Shown here piece by piece: positions 34,377 through 42,891 of a DNA stretch of 64,000 nt. Position 1 is the first letter of the stretch. Each line of letters begins with the position of its first letter. This stretch comes from Streptomyces sp. LUP30 (GTDB lineage Bacteria > Actinomycetota > Actinomycetes > Streptomycetales > Streptomycetaceae), in the NCBI RefSeq assembly GCF_001746365.1, contig NZ_MJAJ01000035.1:25065-89064 (forward strand), in the 5' to 3' direction. Made by a program: the position numbers and the translations under genes. Under the pieces are notes generated by a model that was not told the origin of the DNA, ran no database searches, and saw only the letters and a program-made list of their open reading frames with translations.

Positions 34377-36008
34377 ATGAGCCAGGACGGCGCGCAGGGC
34401 CGGTACGCGGGGCGGGCGCTGGCCGCCGGCCGCTATCAACTGCGCGACTTGCTCGGCGAGGGCGGCATGGCCTCGGTCCACCTCGCCTACGACGCCGTGC
34501 TCGACCGTCAGGTCGCGGTGAAGACCCTGCACACCGAACTGGGCCGGGAGCAGGCCTTCCGCGAGCGCTTCCGCCGCGAGGCGCAGGCCGTGGCCAAGCT
34601 CACGCACACCAACATCGTCTCCGTCTTCGACACGGGCGAGGACGACGTGGACGGGCTCACCACCCCCTACATCGTCATGGAGTACATCGAGGGCCGCCCG
34701 CTCGGCTCGGTGCTCGACGAGGACGTGCACCGCCAGGGTGCGATGCCGGCCGACAAGGCGCTGAAGATCACCGCGGACGTGCTGGCGGCACTGGAGATCA
34801 GCCACGAGATGGGCCTGGTCCACCGCGACATCAAGCCCGGCAACGTGATGATGACCAAGCGCGGCGTGGTCAAGGTGATGGACTTCGGCATCGCGCGGGC
34901 CATGCAGTCCGGCGTCACCTCGATGACGCAGACGGGCATGGTCGTCGGAACGCCCCAGTACCTCTCGCCCGAACAGGCCCTGGGGCGCGGGGTGGACGCC
35001 CGGTCCGACCTGTACTCGGTCGGCATCATGCTGTTCCAACTGGTCACCGGGCGGCTGCCGTTCGAGGCCGATTCACCGCTTGCGATCGCGTACGCGCACG
35101 TGCAGGAGGAGCCGGTGGCGCCCTCCTCGATCAACCGGGCGCTACCGCCGGCCGTCGACGCGCTCGTCGCCCGCGCGCTGAAGAAGAACCCGAACGAGCG
35201 TTTCCCGACCGCCGTCGCCATGCGCGACGAGTGCCTGCGCGTCGCCGCGTCCTTCCAGCCGGCCCCGCCGAGCATCGTCCCGGGCGCGCAGACGTCCAGC
35301 GGCGCGGGCGTCGGCTCGGCCGTCTTCCCGCCGGTCGGTCAGAGCACCCCGCCGCAGGGCAGCGTGCAGACGCCGTACCAGACCGGCCCGAACCCGAACC
35401 CCTACGGCGCTCCGACGCCCGCCGCGTCCTACGGCTATCCGCAGCAGGGCGGCTACCAGACGCCCGCTCCGGCGTACAACCAGCAGGCGCCGCACACCCC
35501 GCCGGCGTACAACCTCAGCCCCCAGCCGTCGACCGCGGTGCCCTCGGACGGCGCCCGCAGGAACACCAGGCCGGTCCTCATCGGTTCGGCCGTCGTCGCC
35601 GTGGTCGCGGTCGGGGGTCTGATCGCCAGCCTCACCGTGGGCGGCGGCACGCACGACGACGCCAAGGGCGGCGGCGGGACCGCGAGCTCCTCGGCGGCGG
35701 CGACGAAGGCGGCGAACTACCGCGCGCCGGACACCTCCAAGACGATCGACGCGACGGAGTGCTCCGAGCCGCAGGAGTCGTACAACGACCCCGCCAAGAT
35801 CCGGGTGCCGAACTTCAAGTTCAAGTACATCGGCTCGGTCAAGGCGTGCTTCCAGGCCGCCGGCTGGCAGTACAAGATCACCAAGATCGACGAGAACACG
35901 TACGGCGACGGGGCGGTCATGGACCAGTTCCCCTCCGCCGACACGGACGTCGACCCCAAGAACATGCCCGAGATCGAGCTCAAGGTCTCCACCGGCAACC
36001 CGGCGTGA
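34377..36008 (+). CDS. membrane Ser/Thr protein kinase with one PASTA-like domain
   Basis: A 543-residue kinase. The kinase domain (about 20-290) has GEGGMASV, Lys49 (VAVKTL), HRDIKPGNV, DFG and GTPQYLSPEQA. A Pro/Gln/Tyr-rich linker (about 300-390) precedes one membrane helix (VLIGSAVVAVVAVGGLIASL). The extracellular part (about 440-543) looks like a single PASTA module (FKFKYIGSVKACFQAAGWQYKI, MDQFPSADT) with two cysteines that could form a disulfide. It may sense cell-wall fragments; that is inference from the family. GGGGGA lies 11 bases before the ATG. Confidence 0.93.
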   Translation: MSQDGAQGRYAGRALAAGRYQLRDLLGEGGMASVHLAYDAVLDRQVAVKTLHTELGREQAFRERFRREAQAVAKLTHTNIVSVFDTGEDDVDGLTTPYIVMEYIEGRPLGSVLDEDVHRQGAMPADKALKITADVLAALEISHEMGLVHRDIKPGNVMMTKRGVVKVMDFGIARAMQSGVTSMTQTGMVVGTPQYLSPEQALGRGVDARSDLYSVGIMLFQLVTGRLPFEADSPLAIAYAHVQEEPVAPSSINRALPPAVDALVARALKKNPNERFPTAVAMRDECLRVAASFQPAPPSIVPGAQTSSGAGVGSAVFPPVGQSTPPQGSVQTPYQTGPNPNPYGAPTPAASYGYPQQGGYQTPAPAYNQQAPHTPPAYNLSPQPSTAVPSDGARRNTRPVLIGSAVVAVVAVGGLIASLTVGGGTHDDAKGGGGTASSSAAATKAANYRAPDTSKTIDATECSEPQESYNDPAKIRVPNFKFKYIGSVKACFQAAGWQYKITKIDENTYGDGAVMDQFPSADTDVDPKNMPEIELKVSTGNPA

Positions 36009-36058
36009 CGGCAGGCCGACGCGTGCGAAGTCGTCCGGCCTCGTCCGACGTCATGTGA

Positions 36059-36087
36059 AAGGGCCCGGCGTCCGACGCCGGGCCCTT
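36059..36087. terminator. bidirectional terminator between kinase and bpa
   Basis: AAGGGCCCGGCGTC (36059-36072) is complementary to 36074-36087, giving a stem of at least 12 base pairs with a small loop, between convergent genes. Confidence 0.82.
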
Positions 36088-36106
36088 GACGTGTACTGCC
36101 GAGGAC

Positions 36107-36655
36107 TTACAGGTACGGTCCGCCCGAACGGCCGCCCGCGGTGCGCGGGTCGTCCATGCCCTCGTGGCTCGCGCCGGGCGGCAGGGCGCGGCGCATCTGC
36201 TCCAACTGGGCCCGCGCGGCCATCTGCTGGGCGAAGAGCGTGGTCTGGATGCCGTGGAAGAGGCCCTCCAGCCAGCCGACCAACTGGGCCTGCGCGATGC
36301 GCAGTTCCGCGTCGCTCGGCGTCGACTCCTCGTTGAACGGCAGGGACAGCCGCTCCAGTTCTTCGACCAGCTCCGGGGCCAGGCCGTCCTCCAGCTCCTT
36401 CACCGAGCTCGAGTGGATCTCCTTCAGCCGGGCCCGGCTCGCCTCGTCCAGGGGAGCCGCGCGCACCTCCTCCAGCAGCTGCTTGATCATGCTTCCGATC
36501 CGCATGACCTTCGCCGGCTGCTCGACCTGCTCCGTCACCGGGATCTCACGGGAGTCCTCGTCGGCGTCGATGCCGCCGAGCGCCATGCCGTCCTGGCCTA
36601 CGACCAGGATTTTCTGGGCGTTCTCCGGCGACCTTTCGTTCCTCGGCATCTCCAT
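36107..36655 (-). CDS. bpa: bacterial proteasome activator
   Basis: A 182-residue helical protein. The four-helix core (about 50-150: KVMRIGSMIKQLLEEVRAAPLDEASRARL; LRIAQAQLVGWLEGLFHGIQ) and the C-terminal GPYL motif match Bpa/PafE, the ATP-independent ring that docks on the 20S proteasome by its C-terminal tail (GQYL in Mycobacterium, from memory) and feeds it unfolded proteins. The N-terminus is disordered. The start is either ATG 36655 or the in-frame GTG at 36673. Monocistronic. Confidence 0.9.
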   Translation of the reverse strand: MEMPRNERSPENAQKILVVGQDGMALGGIDADEDSREIPVTEQVEQPAKVMRIGSMIKQLLEEVRAAPLDEASRARLKEIHSSSVKELEDGLAPELVEELERLSLPFNEESTPSDAELRIAQAQLVGWLEGLFHGIQTTLFAQQMAARAQLEQMRRALPPGASHEGMDDPRTAGGRSGGPYL

Positions 36656-36818
36656 GCCGTCATTCTCTCGCACGTCCCCACCTCATCACCGTGGTGCCCC
36701 CCGTGAAAGGTGATCCACCGTTTCCGTTCGGCGGAGTCCGGAATGCGGTGAAAATTCGCCGATGTAACGCTTGGTGGGTGTTTTCTAGGCGACCGGTCAT
36801 CGGGAGGGGGTCACGCAC

Positions 36819-37358
36819 GTGACTCCATGGCAGTGGACATGGTGCGGCACACGGGCGGCCATGACGGCCCTCGCGGGAGCCCTCGTGCTGTCGTACGGGG
36901 GTGCCGCGGCCTACGCGGCCGGCTCGGCGCACGGACGCCTCGCGGCCTACCCCCACGCACCCGCGTCGGCCACGCCCTCCCCCTCCCCACGCCAACCCGA
37001 CCGGGCCGGCAGCCGCGCGGGCGAGGGACGCGAGCGGCCCGGACGGGAGGACGAGGGCGAGGACGCGACGACGCAGGACCCGAGCGGGGAGGACGTCTCC
37101 GGCGACGACCCCGACACGGGGGACGGCGAGGCGGAGACCGGCGACGGCGACCACGCCGACGACAGCGCGTCCCGGCCCCCCGAGGCCTCCGTTCCGGTGA
37201 CCTCGGCGGAACCGCAGGACTCCGTACGGCAGGCGGCCACCCAAGGGGAGCGGACCGACGGCCCCGTCCTGCAGATCCTGCCGCTCGGCAGCGGGCTCGT
37301 CCTCATCGGCCTCGGAATCGCCCTCGCGATCGCCGCCCTCCGCCTGCGCCGCAGCTGA
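36819..37358 (+). CDS. putative exported, C-terminally anchored acidic protein
   Basis: A 179-residue protein of unknown function. An N-terminal signal-like helix (MTALAGALVLSYGGAAAYA) is followed by about 105 residues rich in Asp, Glu, Gly, Ser and Pro. A C-terminal hydrophobic segment (LGSGLVLIGLGIALAIAAL) ends in RLRRS, as in a membrane-anchored cell-surface stalk. GTG start with GGGAGGGGG upstream. It has no LPxTG motif. Confidence 0.65.
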   Translation: MTPWQWTWCGTRAAMTALAGALVLSYGGAAAYAAGSAHGRLAAYPHAPASATPSPSPRQPDRAGSRAGEGRERPGREDEGEDATTQDPSGEDVSGDDPDTGDGEAETGDGDHADDSASRPPEASVPVTSAEPQDSVRQAATQGERTDGPVLQILPLGSGLVLIGLGIALAIAALRLRRS

Positions 37359-37465
37359 CACCCCTGCCGAGCCGGACGGCACGGGACGGACAGCGCCGGC
37401 TTGAGCGGCTCCAAGCGGACGAACGCGAACGGCGGCCGCAGGCGGACTGCTCCAGGGACGGACGG

Positions 37466-38446
37466 CTAGGGCGCGACCAGCAGCACCTTGCCGACGTGGC
37501 CGCTCTCCTCCACCACCCGGTGGGCGGCGGCCGCGTCGCTCATCGGGACTTCGCGGTCGACGACAGGGCGCACCCGGCCGGCGGCGACCAGCGGCCAGAC
37601 ATGCTCGCGCACGGCCGCCACGATCGCGGCCTTCTCCTCCAGGGGACGCGCCCGCAGCGAGGTCGCACTGACGGCGGCACGCTTGCCGAGGAGCGCGCCG
37701 ATGTTCAGCTCGGCCTTGGCGCCGCCCTGCATGCCGATGATCGCGAGACGGCCGTTGACGGCGAGCGCCTGGACGTTGCGGTCCAGGTACTTCGCGCCCA
37801 TGTTGTCGAGGATGACGTCGGCGCCGACGCCGGCGGTGGCCTGCTTCACCTCGGCGACGAAGTCCTGCTCGCGGTAGTTGATCAGGATGTCGGCGCCCAG
37901 TTCGGCGCACTGCTCCAGCTTCTCCTTGGTGCCCGCGGTGACGGCGACCCGCGCGCCGACGGCCTTGGCCAGCTGGATCGCCATGGTGCCGATGCCGCTG
38001 GAACCGCCGTGCACGAGCAGCGTCTCGCCGGGACGGAGATGGGCGATCATGAAGACGTTCGACCAGACGGTGCTGGTCACCTCGGGGAGCGCAGCGGCCT
38101 GCCGGAGGTCGACGCCCTCGGGCACCGGAAGGAGCTGGCCGACCGGCACGGCGACCTTCTCCGCGTAGCCGCCGCCCGAGAGCAGAGCGCACACCTCCTC
38201 ACCGACGGTCCAACCGGAGACATCGGGGCCGAGCGCGGCGATCCGGCCGGAGCACTCCAGGCCGGGATAGGGGGAGGCGCCGGGCGGCGGGTCGTAGAAG
38301 CCCTGCCGCTGCAGGATGTCGGCGCGGTTGACGGCGCCGGCCACCACCTCGACCAGAACTTCGCCCTCGCCGGGAACGGGATCGGGAACCTCGTCCCACA
38401 CCAACGCCTCGGGACCACCAGGTTCGGGAATCGTGATCGCATACAT
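37466..38446 (-). CDS. zinc-type NAD(P)H:quinone oxidoreductase (MDR superfamily)
   Basis: A 326-residue medium-chain dehydrogenase/reductase. A GroES-like N-terminal domain (MYAITIPEPGGPEALVWDEV; NRADILQRQGFYDPPPG) is followed by a Rossmann domain with the NADPH-binding VHGGSSGIGTMAIQLAKA. The NRADILQRQG motif marks the quinone oxidoreductase/PIG3 branch, which lacks catalytic zinc. It probably reduces quinones in the cytoplasm. Monocistronic; the RCK gene lies 68 bases upstream on the same strand. Confidence 0.9.
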   Translation of the reverse strand: MYAITIPEPGGPEALVWDEVPDPVPGEGEVLVEVVAGAVNRADILQRQGFYDPPPGASPYPGLECSGRIAALGPDVSGWTVGEEVCALLSGGGYAEKVAVPVGQLLPVPEGVDLRQAAALPEVTSTVWSNVFMIAHLRPGETLLVHGGSSGIGTMAIQLAKAVGARVAVTAGTKEKLEQCAELGADILINYREQDFVAEVKQATAGVGADVILDNMGAKYLDRNVQALAVNGRLAIIGMQGGAKAELNIGALLGKRAAVSATSLRARPLEEKAAIVAAVREHVWPLVAAGRVRPVVDREVPMSDAAAAHRVVEESGHVGKVLLVAP

Positions 38447-38514
38447 GAGGACGACGCTACTCCTCGCCCCCGGCCGCGAGACCGCGGCGGAACGACGGGC
38501 GGGCGTCGGAGAGT

Positions 38515-39213
38515 TCAGGCCGGCGGCAGCGGCGGCACCCCGGGCATCCCGGGACTGCCGAGGTTGGTGTGTGCCCGGTCCGGCCCCACCCGCACGATCG
38601 AGACGAGCCGGTCCGTGGGCTGCAACACTCCGATCGCCGGGTCGTCGTAGGCCAGGACGCGATGCCCGCGCACGACACTGACCACCAGGTCGGCCGTCTC
38701 ACGCGGACCGCGGCCCGCCTCGGCCTTGGTGACCGGCCGTTCGACCAGGTCGAGGCCGTCGCCCTGCTGGATGAGGTCCTCCATGACCCGGCCCGCCGCC
38801 GGGCTCAGCACGGACAGACCCAGCAACCGCCCGGCCGCCCCGGCGCTGGTGATGACCTCGTCGGCGCCCGACTGCTTGAGCAGCGGCGCGTTCTCCTCCT
38901 CGCGGACCGCCGCCACGATCTTCGCCCCCGGGTTGAGCTGGCGGGCGGTGAGCGCGACCAGGACGGCCGTGTCGTCGCGCTGGGTCGCGATGACGATCCG
39001 CCCCGCCCGCTGCACCTCGGCCCGCCGCAACACGTCGCTGCGCGTCGCGTCCCCGACCACGCCCTCGTAGCCCTCGGCCTTCGCCGCGTCGACCGCCTTT
39101 GCGCTCGGGTCGATCACCACGACCTGCTCCCTGCGCAGACCCGCCGCACAGGCCGTCCGGATCGCGGACCGACCCTTCGTGCCGAAGCCGACGACGACAG
39201 TGTGGTCGCGCAA
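38515..39213 (-). CDS. stand-alone RCK/TrkA-N protein lacking a channel pore
   Basis: A 232-residue NAD-binding regulator. It begins directly with the Rossmann motif VVVGFGTKGRSA and continues through GDATRSDVLRRAEVQ, TQRDDTAVLVALTARQLNPGAK and a C-terminal TrkA-C-like part. It aligns throughout with the cytoplasmic half of the divergent K+ channel gene next door (TSGHIVVVGYGTKGRHAVE). It has no membrane segments. The TTG start has an ideal GGAGG 5 bases upstream, so it looks like a real start. It may gate a channel in trans or be a truncated channel. Confidence 0.82.
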   Translation of the reverse strand: MRDHTVVVGFGTKGRSAIRTACAAGLRREQVVVIDPSAKAVDAAKAEGYEGVVGDATRSDVLRRAEVQRAGRIVIATQRDDTAVLVALTARQLNPGAKIVAAVREEENAPLLKQSGADEVITSAGAAGRLLGLSVLSPAAGRVMEDLIQQGDGLDLVERPVTKAEAGRGPRETADLVVSVVRGHRVLAYDDPAIGVLQPTDRLVSIVRVGPDRAHTNLGSPGMPGVPPLPPA

Positions 39214-39335
39214 GGGGACCTCCGGGGATCATGGACGACTGGGGGGCCAGGGAAACGTGTTGATTCATGACGGGCGTGAACCCGCCGGGAACCATGGTGC
39301 CCACCGATCGGATCACCGTCAGCAGGGGGCACACG

Positions 39336-40451
39336 ATGAAGGACCACGAACGACAGCCCGGCCCGGCCAGGCTCTCACTGTTCAGGTCCCTCTGGTACCG
39401 CTCGCGCACCGAAGCCCGTGACGACGCCGAGGCGGGGCGCTCCATCACGATGCCTGTGCGGGTCGGCGTGCCCCCGCTCCAGCAGGTGCTGCGACGACTC
39501 GCCCTGGGGCTCCTCGTGCTGGCCGTCACCACACTGATCGTCTACGCCGACCACGACGGCTACAACGACAACTCGGACGGCGCCGTCGGCCTGCTGGACG
39601 CGGCCTACTACGCGACCGTCACCCTCTCCACCACCGGCTACGGCGACATCACCCCCGTCAGCGACACGGCCCGGCTCGTCAACATCCTGGTCATCACACC
39701 GCTGCGGGTGCTGTTTCTGATCATCCTGGTCGGCACCACCCTGGAGGTGCTCACCGAGCGCACCCGTCAGCAGGTCCGCATCCACCGCTGGCGCGCCCGC
39801 ACCAGCGGCCACATCGTGGTCGTCGGATACGGCACCAAGGGCCGCCACGCGGTGGAGACCCTCGTCGGGCAGGGCATTCCCAAGGACCGCATCGTCGTCG
39901 TGGACGCCCAGCGCAAGGCATCGCTCGTAGCCGGAGACGACGGGCTGGTGTCGGTGACCGGGGACGCCACCCGCTCGGAGACGCTCGTCAAAGCCGAGGT
40001 GCAGAACGCCTCCCGGGTGATCGTCTCCCCCCAACGCGACGACACGGCCGCCCTGGTCACCCTCACCGCGCGTCAGCTGAACCGGCGCGCCACGATCGTG
40101 GTCGCCGCCCGGGAGGACGAGAACGTGCCGTTGCTCAAGCAGAGCGGCGCGGACACCGTGATCACCAGCTCCAGCTCCGCCGGACGACTGCTCGGCGTGT
40201 CGATGATCAGCCCTACGGTCGCCAGAACGCTGGAGAGCCTGATGACCATCGGCAGCGGCCTGGACCTCGTCGAGCGCCCGATCACCAAGACGGAAGCGGG
40301 CAAGGACCCCCGCGCCTGCGCGGATCTCGTCGTGGCCGTCGTCCGGGGCAGGGAACTGCTCGACTACACCGATCCCCGTCTCGCCCATCTGCAGCAAGGG
40401 GACCGGGTGATCACGGTCAGTCGAGCCGTTCCGGCTCCCGAGCAGGGATGA
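39336..40451 (+). CDS. two-transmembrane K+ channel with RCK domain
   Basis: A 371-residue potassium channel. Helix 1 (LALGLLVLAVTTLIVYA) is followed by the pore loop with selectivity filter TTGYGD (TVTLSTTGYGDITPVSD) and helix 2 (NILVITPLRVLFLIILVGTTLEV). A cytoplasmic RCK module (VVVGYGTKGRHAVETL...DATRSETLVKAEVQ) then follows. It conducts K+ under ligand or NAD control. ATG 39336 has a GGGGGC stretch 7 bases upstream; an in-frame ATG at 39267 would add 23 residues. Divergent from the pore-less RCK gene. Confidence 0.92.
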   Translation: MKDHERQPGPARLSLFRSLWYRSRTEARDDAEAGRSITMPVRVGVPPLQQVLRRLALGLLVLAVTTLIVYADHDGYNDNSDGAVGLLDAAYYATVTLSTTGYGDITPVSDTARLVNILVITPLRVLFLIILVGTTLEVLTERTRQQVRIHRWRARTSGHIVVVGYGTKGRHAVETLVGQGIPKDRIVVVDAQRKASLVAGDDGLVSVTGDATRSETLVKAEVQNASRVIVSPQRDDTAALVTLTARQLNRRATIVVAAREDENVPLLKQSGADTVITSSSSAGRLLGVSMISPTVARTLESLMTIGSGLDLVERPITKTEAGKDPRACADLVVAVVRGRELLDYTDPRLAHLQQGDRVITVSRAVPAPEQG

Positions 40452-40455
40452 CGGT

Positions 40456-40469
40456 GTTTCACGTGAAAC
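40456..40469. other. parS: parS site 1 of the triple cluster
   Basis: An exact GTTTCACGTGAAAC palindrome, 4 bases after the K+ channel stop codon. Confidence 0.95.
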
Positions 40470-40478
40470 ACCGGCGAG

Positions 40479-40492
40479 GTTTCACGTGAAAC
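40479..40492. other. parS: parS site 2 of the triple cluster
   Basis: An exact GTTTCACGTGAAAC palindrome, 23 bases (start to start) after site 1. It lacks the flanking T...A pair that the other copies in the window have. Confidence 0.95.
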
Positions 40493-40502
40493 GACGGCGC
40501 GT

Positions 40503-40516
40503 GTTTCACGTGAAAC
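40503..40516. other. parS: parS site 3, overlapping the moeA stop codon
   Basis: An exact GTTTCACGTGAAAC palindrome, 24 bases after site 2. It contains the TGA of minus-strand moeA (40506-40508): the last codons TGT TTC ACG TGA (Cys-Phe-Thr-stop) are spelled by the parS sequence and its flank. Confidence 0.95.
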
Positions 40517-41900
40517 ACGCGCCGATCCCGGCCGTCGCCCACGGCAGGTCCAGCACTTCCGCCTCCTGACCCGCCCGCGCCCCGCCGGGCGGTACGACGG
40601 CGAGGGCGTCGGCCGCCGCGATGCCGCGCAGCATGGCCGGACCGTTGTAGTGCAGCGGCACGGCGTGGTCGCCCCGCAGAACCACCGGGATGAGCCGGGT
40701 GTCGTAGGGGTGCCCGTGCACCGCCTCCCGCAAGGGCAGCGTGTACGGCTCGGGAGCGCCGCGAGCGGCGAGGGTGCGCAGCAGCGGCTCGGCGAGCGTG
40801 AGCAGGCCGGAGACGGCCGCGAGAGGGTTTCCGGGCAGACCGACGAGGTGCTGGCCGTCCTTGACGCGCGCCAGCAGCATCGGGTGCCCGGGGCGCACCT
40901 TGACGCCGTCGACGAGGAGCTCGGCGTCGATCCGGCGCAGGGTGGGGTGCACATGGTCGAGGGGTCCCGAGGCCGTGCCCCCGGTGGTGACGATCAGATC
41001 CGCGCCGGACGAGGTGACGGCCTTGTGCAGGGCCTTCGCATCGTCTCGGAGTCTGCGTACGGCGATGACCTCGGCGCCCAGCGCCCGCAGCCAGGGCGGC
41101 AGCATCGGGCCGAGTGCGTCCCGGATCAGGCCGTCGTGCGGGCGGCCCTCGGTGAGCAGCTCGTCACCGAGGACCAGCACCTCGACCCGGGGCCGGGGCA
41201 CGGCGGTCACCGTGTCGTACCCGGCGGCGGCGGCCAGACCGAGCACGGCCGGTGTCACCACCGCTCCGGCGAGCAGCAGCTGATCGCCGGAACGGCACTC
41301 CTGGCCGCGCGGGCGAATGTCCTGGCCGTGTTGCATCTCGCGGGTCGGATGCAGTCGGCCGTTGTCATCGGTGCGGCCGTGCTCGCTGCGCAGCACCGCA
41401 GTGGTGTCCGGGGGGATCCGGGCGCCGGTGGCGATCCGGACGGCCTCGCCGTCGGCGAGGGGAGCGGGCGCGGCGCTCCCGGCGAGCACGCCCTCCTCCC
41501 GTACGTGCCAGGGTCCGGGACCCGCGACCGCCCATCCGTCCATCGCTGACGTGTCGAACGAGGGCAGGTCGGTGAGGGCGGTCAGCGGGCCGGCCAGAAC
41601 CAGACCGAGGGCGTCGCCGAGGCCTACGGACACGGGGGCGGGGCGGGGGCCCGAACGGGCGGCGCGGGCCGCGATCGTCCGCGCCTGCGGCCAGGCGGTG
41701 GCGCGGTGGTGATGTTCCGCGGCGGCCCGGTGACCCGCGTCCACGGCCCGGGCGGACGGTGAGACGTCGGGCTCGCGCTGCGCGGGGCGGGGATCGCCGG
41801 TCGGGCGGCCGGAGCCGTTGCCGTCCTTCACGAGGGCGAGCGCCTCCTCGACATCGAGGTCCTCGGCGTCGAGGCCCTGCCGGGCGCCGTGCGGGGTCAT
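40506..41900 (-). CDS. moeA: molybdopterin molybdenumtransferase
   Basis: A 464-residue enzyme that inserts molybdenum into adenylylated molybdopterin. Motifs are SFDTSAMDGWAV, VRIATGARIPPDTTAVL, VEVLVLGDELLTEG and VTTGGTASGPLDHV, with a C-terminal beta-barrel domain. Residues about 10-75 form an extra Pro/Arg/Ala-rich N-terminal stretch not usual in MoeA. It overlaps the upstream MobA-like gene (ATGA), so the two are cotranscribed. The 3' end lies in parS. Confidence 0.92.
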   Translation of the reverse strand: MTPHGARQGLDAEDLDVEEALALVKDGNGSGRPTGDPRPAQREPDVSPSARAVDAGHRAAAEHHHRATAWPQARTIAARAARSGPRPAPVSVGLGDALGLVLAGPLTALTDLPSFDTSAMDGWAVAGPGPWHVREEGVLAGSAAPAPLADGEAVRIATGARIPPDTTAVLRSEHGRTDDNGRLHPTREMQHGQDIRPRGQECRSGDQLLLAGAVVTPAVLGLAAAAGYDTVTAVPRPRVEVLVLGDELLTEGRPHDGLIRDALGPMLPPWLRALGAEVIAVRRLRDDAKALHKAVTSSGADLIVTTGGTASGPLDHVHPTLRRIDAELLVDGVKVRPGHPMLLARVKDGQHLVGLPGNPLAAVSGLLTLAEPLLRTLAARGAPEPYTLPLREAVHGHPYDTRLIPVVLRGDHAVPLHYNGPAMLRGIAAADALAVVPPGGARAGQEAEVLDLPWATAGIGACFT

Positions 41901-42811
41901 CCGGCGTCCGGTCCCGGGCCGCCGGGGCCGGCGGCCTTGCCCTGCTCGGCCTCCTGTCCGGCCTCCTCCTCCGCTTCCCGGGCCCAGCGCACCGCCAGTG
42001 CGGCGGCCTTGCGGGCGGCGTCGGCGACGGCCTCGGAGCCGCCCCCGGCCTGCGCGGCCGCGTAGCCGACCAGGAAGGTGGTCAGGGGGGCCGCCGGCCG
42101 GGCCACACCATGGGCGGCGTCCCGGGCGAGGTCGAGGAGGACGCCGGTGTCGACGTCGAGGTCGACGCCCAGTTCGTCCTTGACTGCGGAAATCCATTCA
42201 TCCAACACGTGGTCATGCTCCCTGATACGGGCCCTGGCAGTGGCGATGTCGTCCCAGGTGTCGCAGTCGAAGGACCCGACCGGGTCGGGGACGCGGGCAA
42301 GGTCGAGTGCGGCGGTCAGCCGGCGCAGGGGCAGCCCGGCGAGGCCGCCGTGGGCGGCGGCCAGCACCGCCAGTTCGCGGCGCAGCGCCACCGTGCGGTA
42401 CGCGGCGACGAGCGGCTGGTCGCGGCCGGCCGCGTCGGTGAGCAGCACACCCTCGGCTCCGCCGGAGCGCAGGGCGGTCAGCAGCCGCCGCACGGTGTCC
42501 GGGGCGAGGAACGGCAGATCGGCGGAGAGCACGAGGACGTCGTCCGCCGTGACGCGGCGCAGCCCGGCGTCGAGCGCGGCGACGGGTCCCGCGCCGGGCG
42601 GGTCCTCGCGCGCCCAGCGCACGGGCCGGGCGGTGGGACGGGGGTCCGCGACGACGACGGTGGCACGGGCGTCGGCGCAGGCGCCGAGGACCCGGTCCAG
42701 CAGCGCGCGCCCGCCCACCCGCACACCCGGCTTGTCGGCCCCACCGAGCCGGCGGGCGCCGCCGCCGGCGAGCACGACGGCGTCGTGGGCGGGGGACTCG
42801 TTCGAGGTCAC
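41897..42811 (-). CDS. MobA-like nucleotidyltransferase fused to a DUF6457 domain
   Basis: A 304-residue fusion. The N-terminal 190 residues are an NTP-transferase of MobA type (VVLAGGGARRLGGADKPGVRVGG, LSADLPFLAPDTV), expected to make a dinucleotide molybdopterin cofactor. The C-terminal 100 residues (VLDEWISAVKDELGVDLDVD...TTFLVGYAAAQAGG) match the DUF6457 domain seen fused or next to molybdenum-cofactor genes in Actinobacteria. GTG start at 42811. Four-base overlap with moeA. Confidence 0.87.
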   Translation of the reverse strand: MTSNESPAHDAVVLAGGGARRLGGADKPGVRVGGRALLDRVLGACADARATVVVADPRPTARPVRWAREDPPGAGPVAALDAGLRRVTADDVLVLSADLPFLAPDTVRRLLTALRSGGAEGVLLTDAAGRDQPLVAAYRTVALRRELAVLAAAHGGLAGLPLRRLTAALDLARVPDPVGSFDCDTWDDIATARARIREHDHVLDEWISAVKDELGVDLDVDTGVLLDLARDAAHGVARPAAPLTTFLVGYAAAQAGGGSEAVADAARKAAALAVRWAREAEEEAGQEAEQGKAAGPGGPGPDAG

Positions 42812-42863
42812 CCCCCGAGTATGGCGGCCGATGCCGGGGTTCGGGCCCCGGGACCATGACGAA

Positions 42864-42886
42864 GGCGGGGAGCGCGGCGCCCCGCC
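42864..42886. terminator. terminator of the bkdABC operon
   Basis: GGCGGGG (42864-42870) pairs with CCCCGCC (42880-42886) over a 9-base loop, just after the bkdC stop on the minus strand. Confidence 0.6.
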
Positions 42887-42891
42887 CTCGG

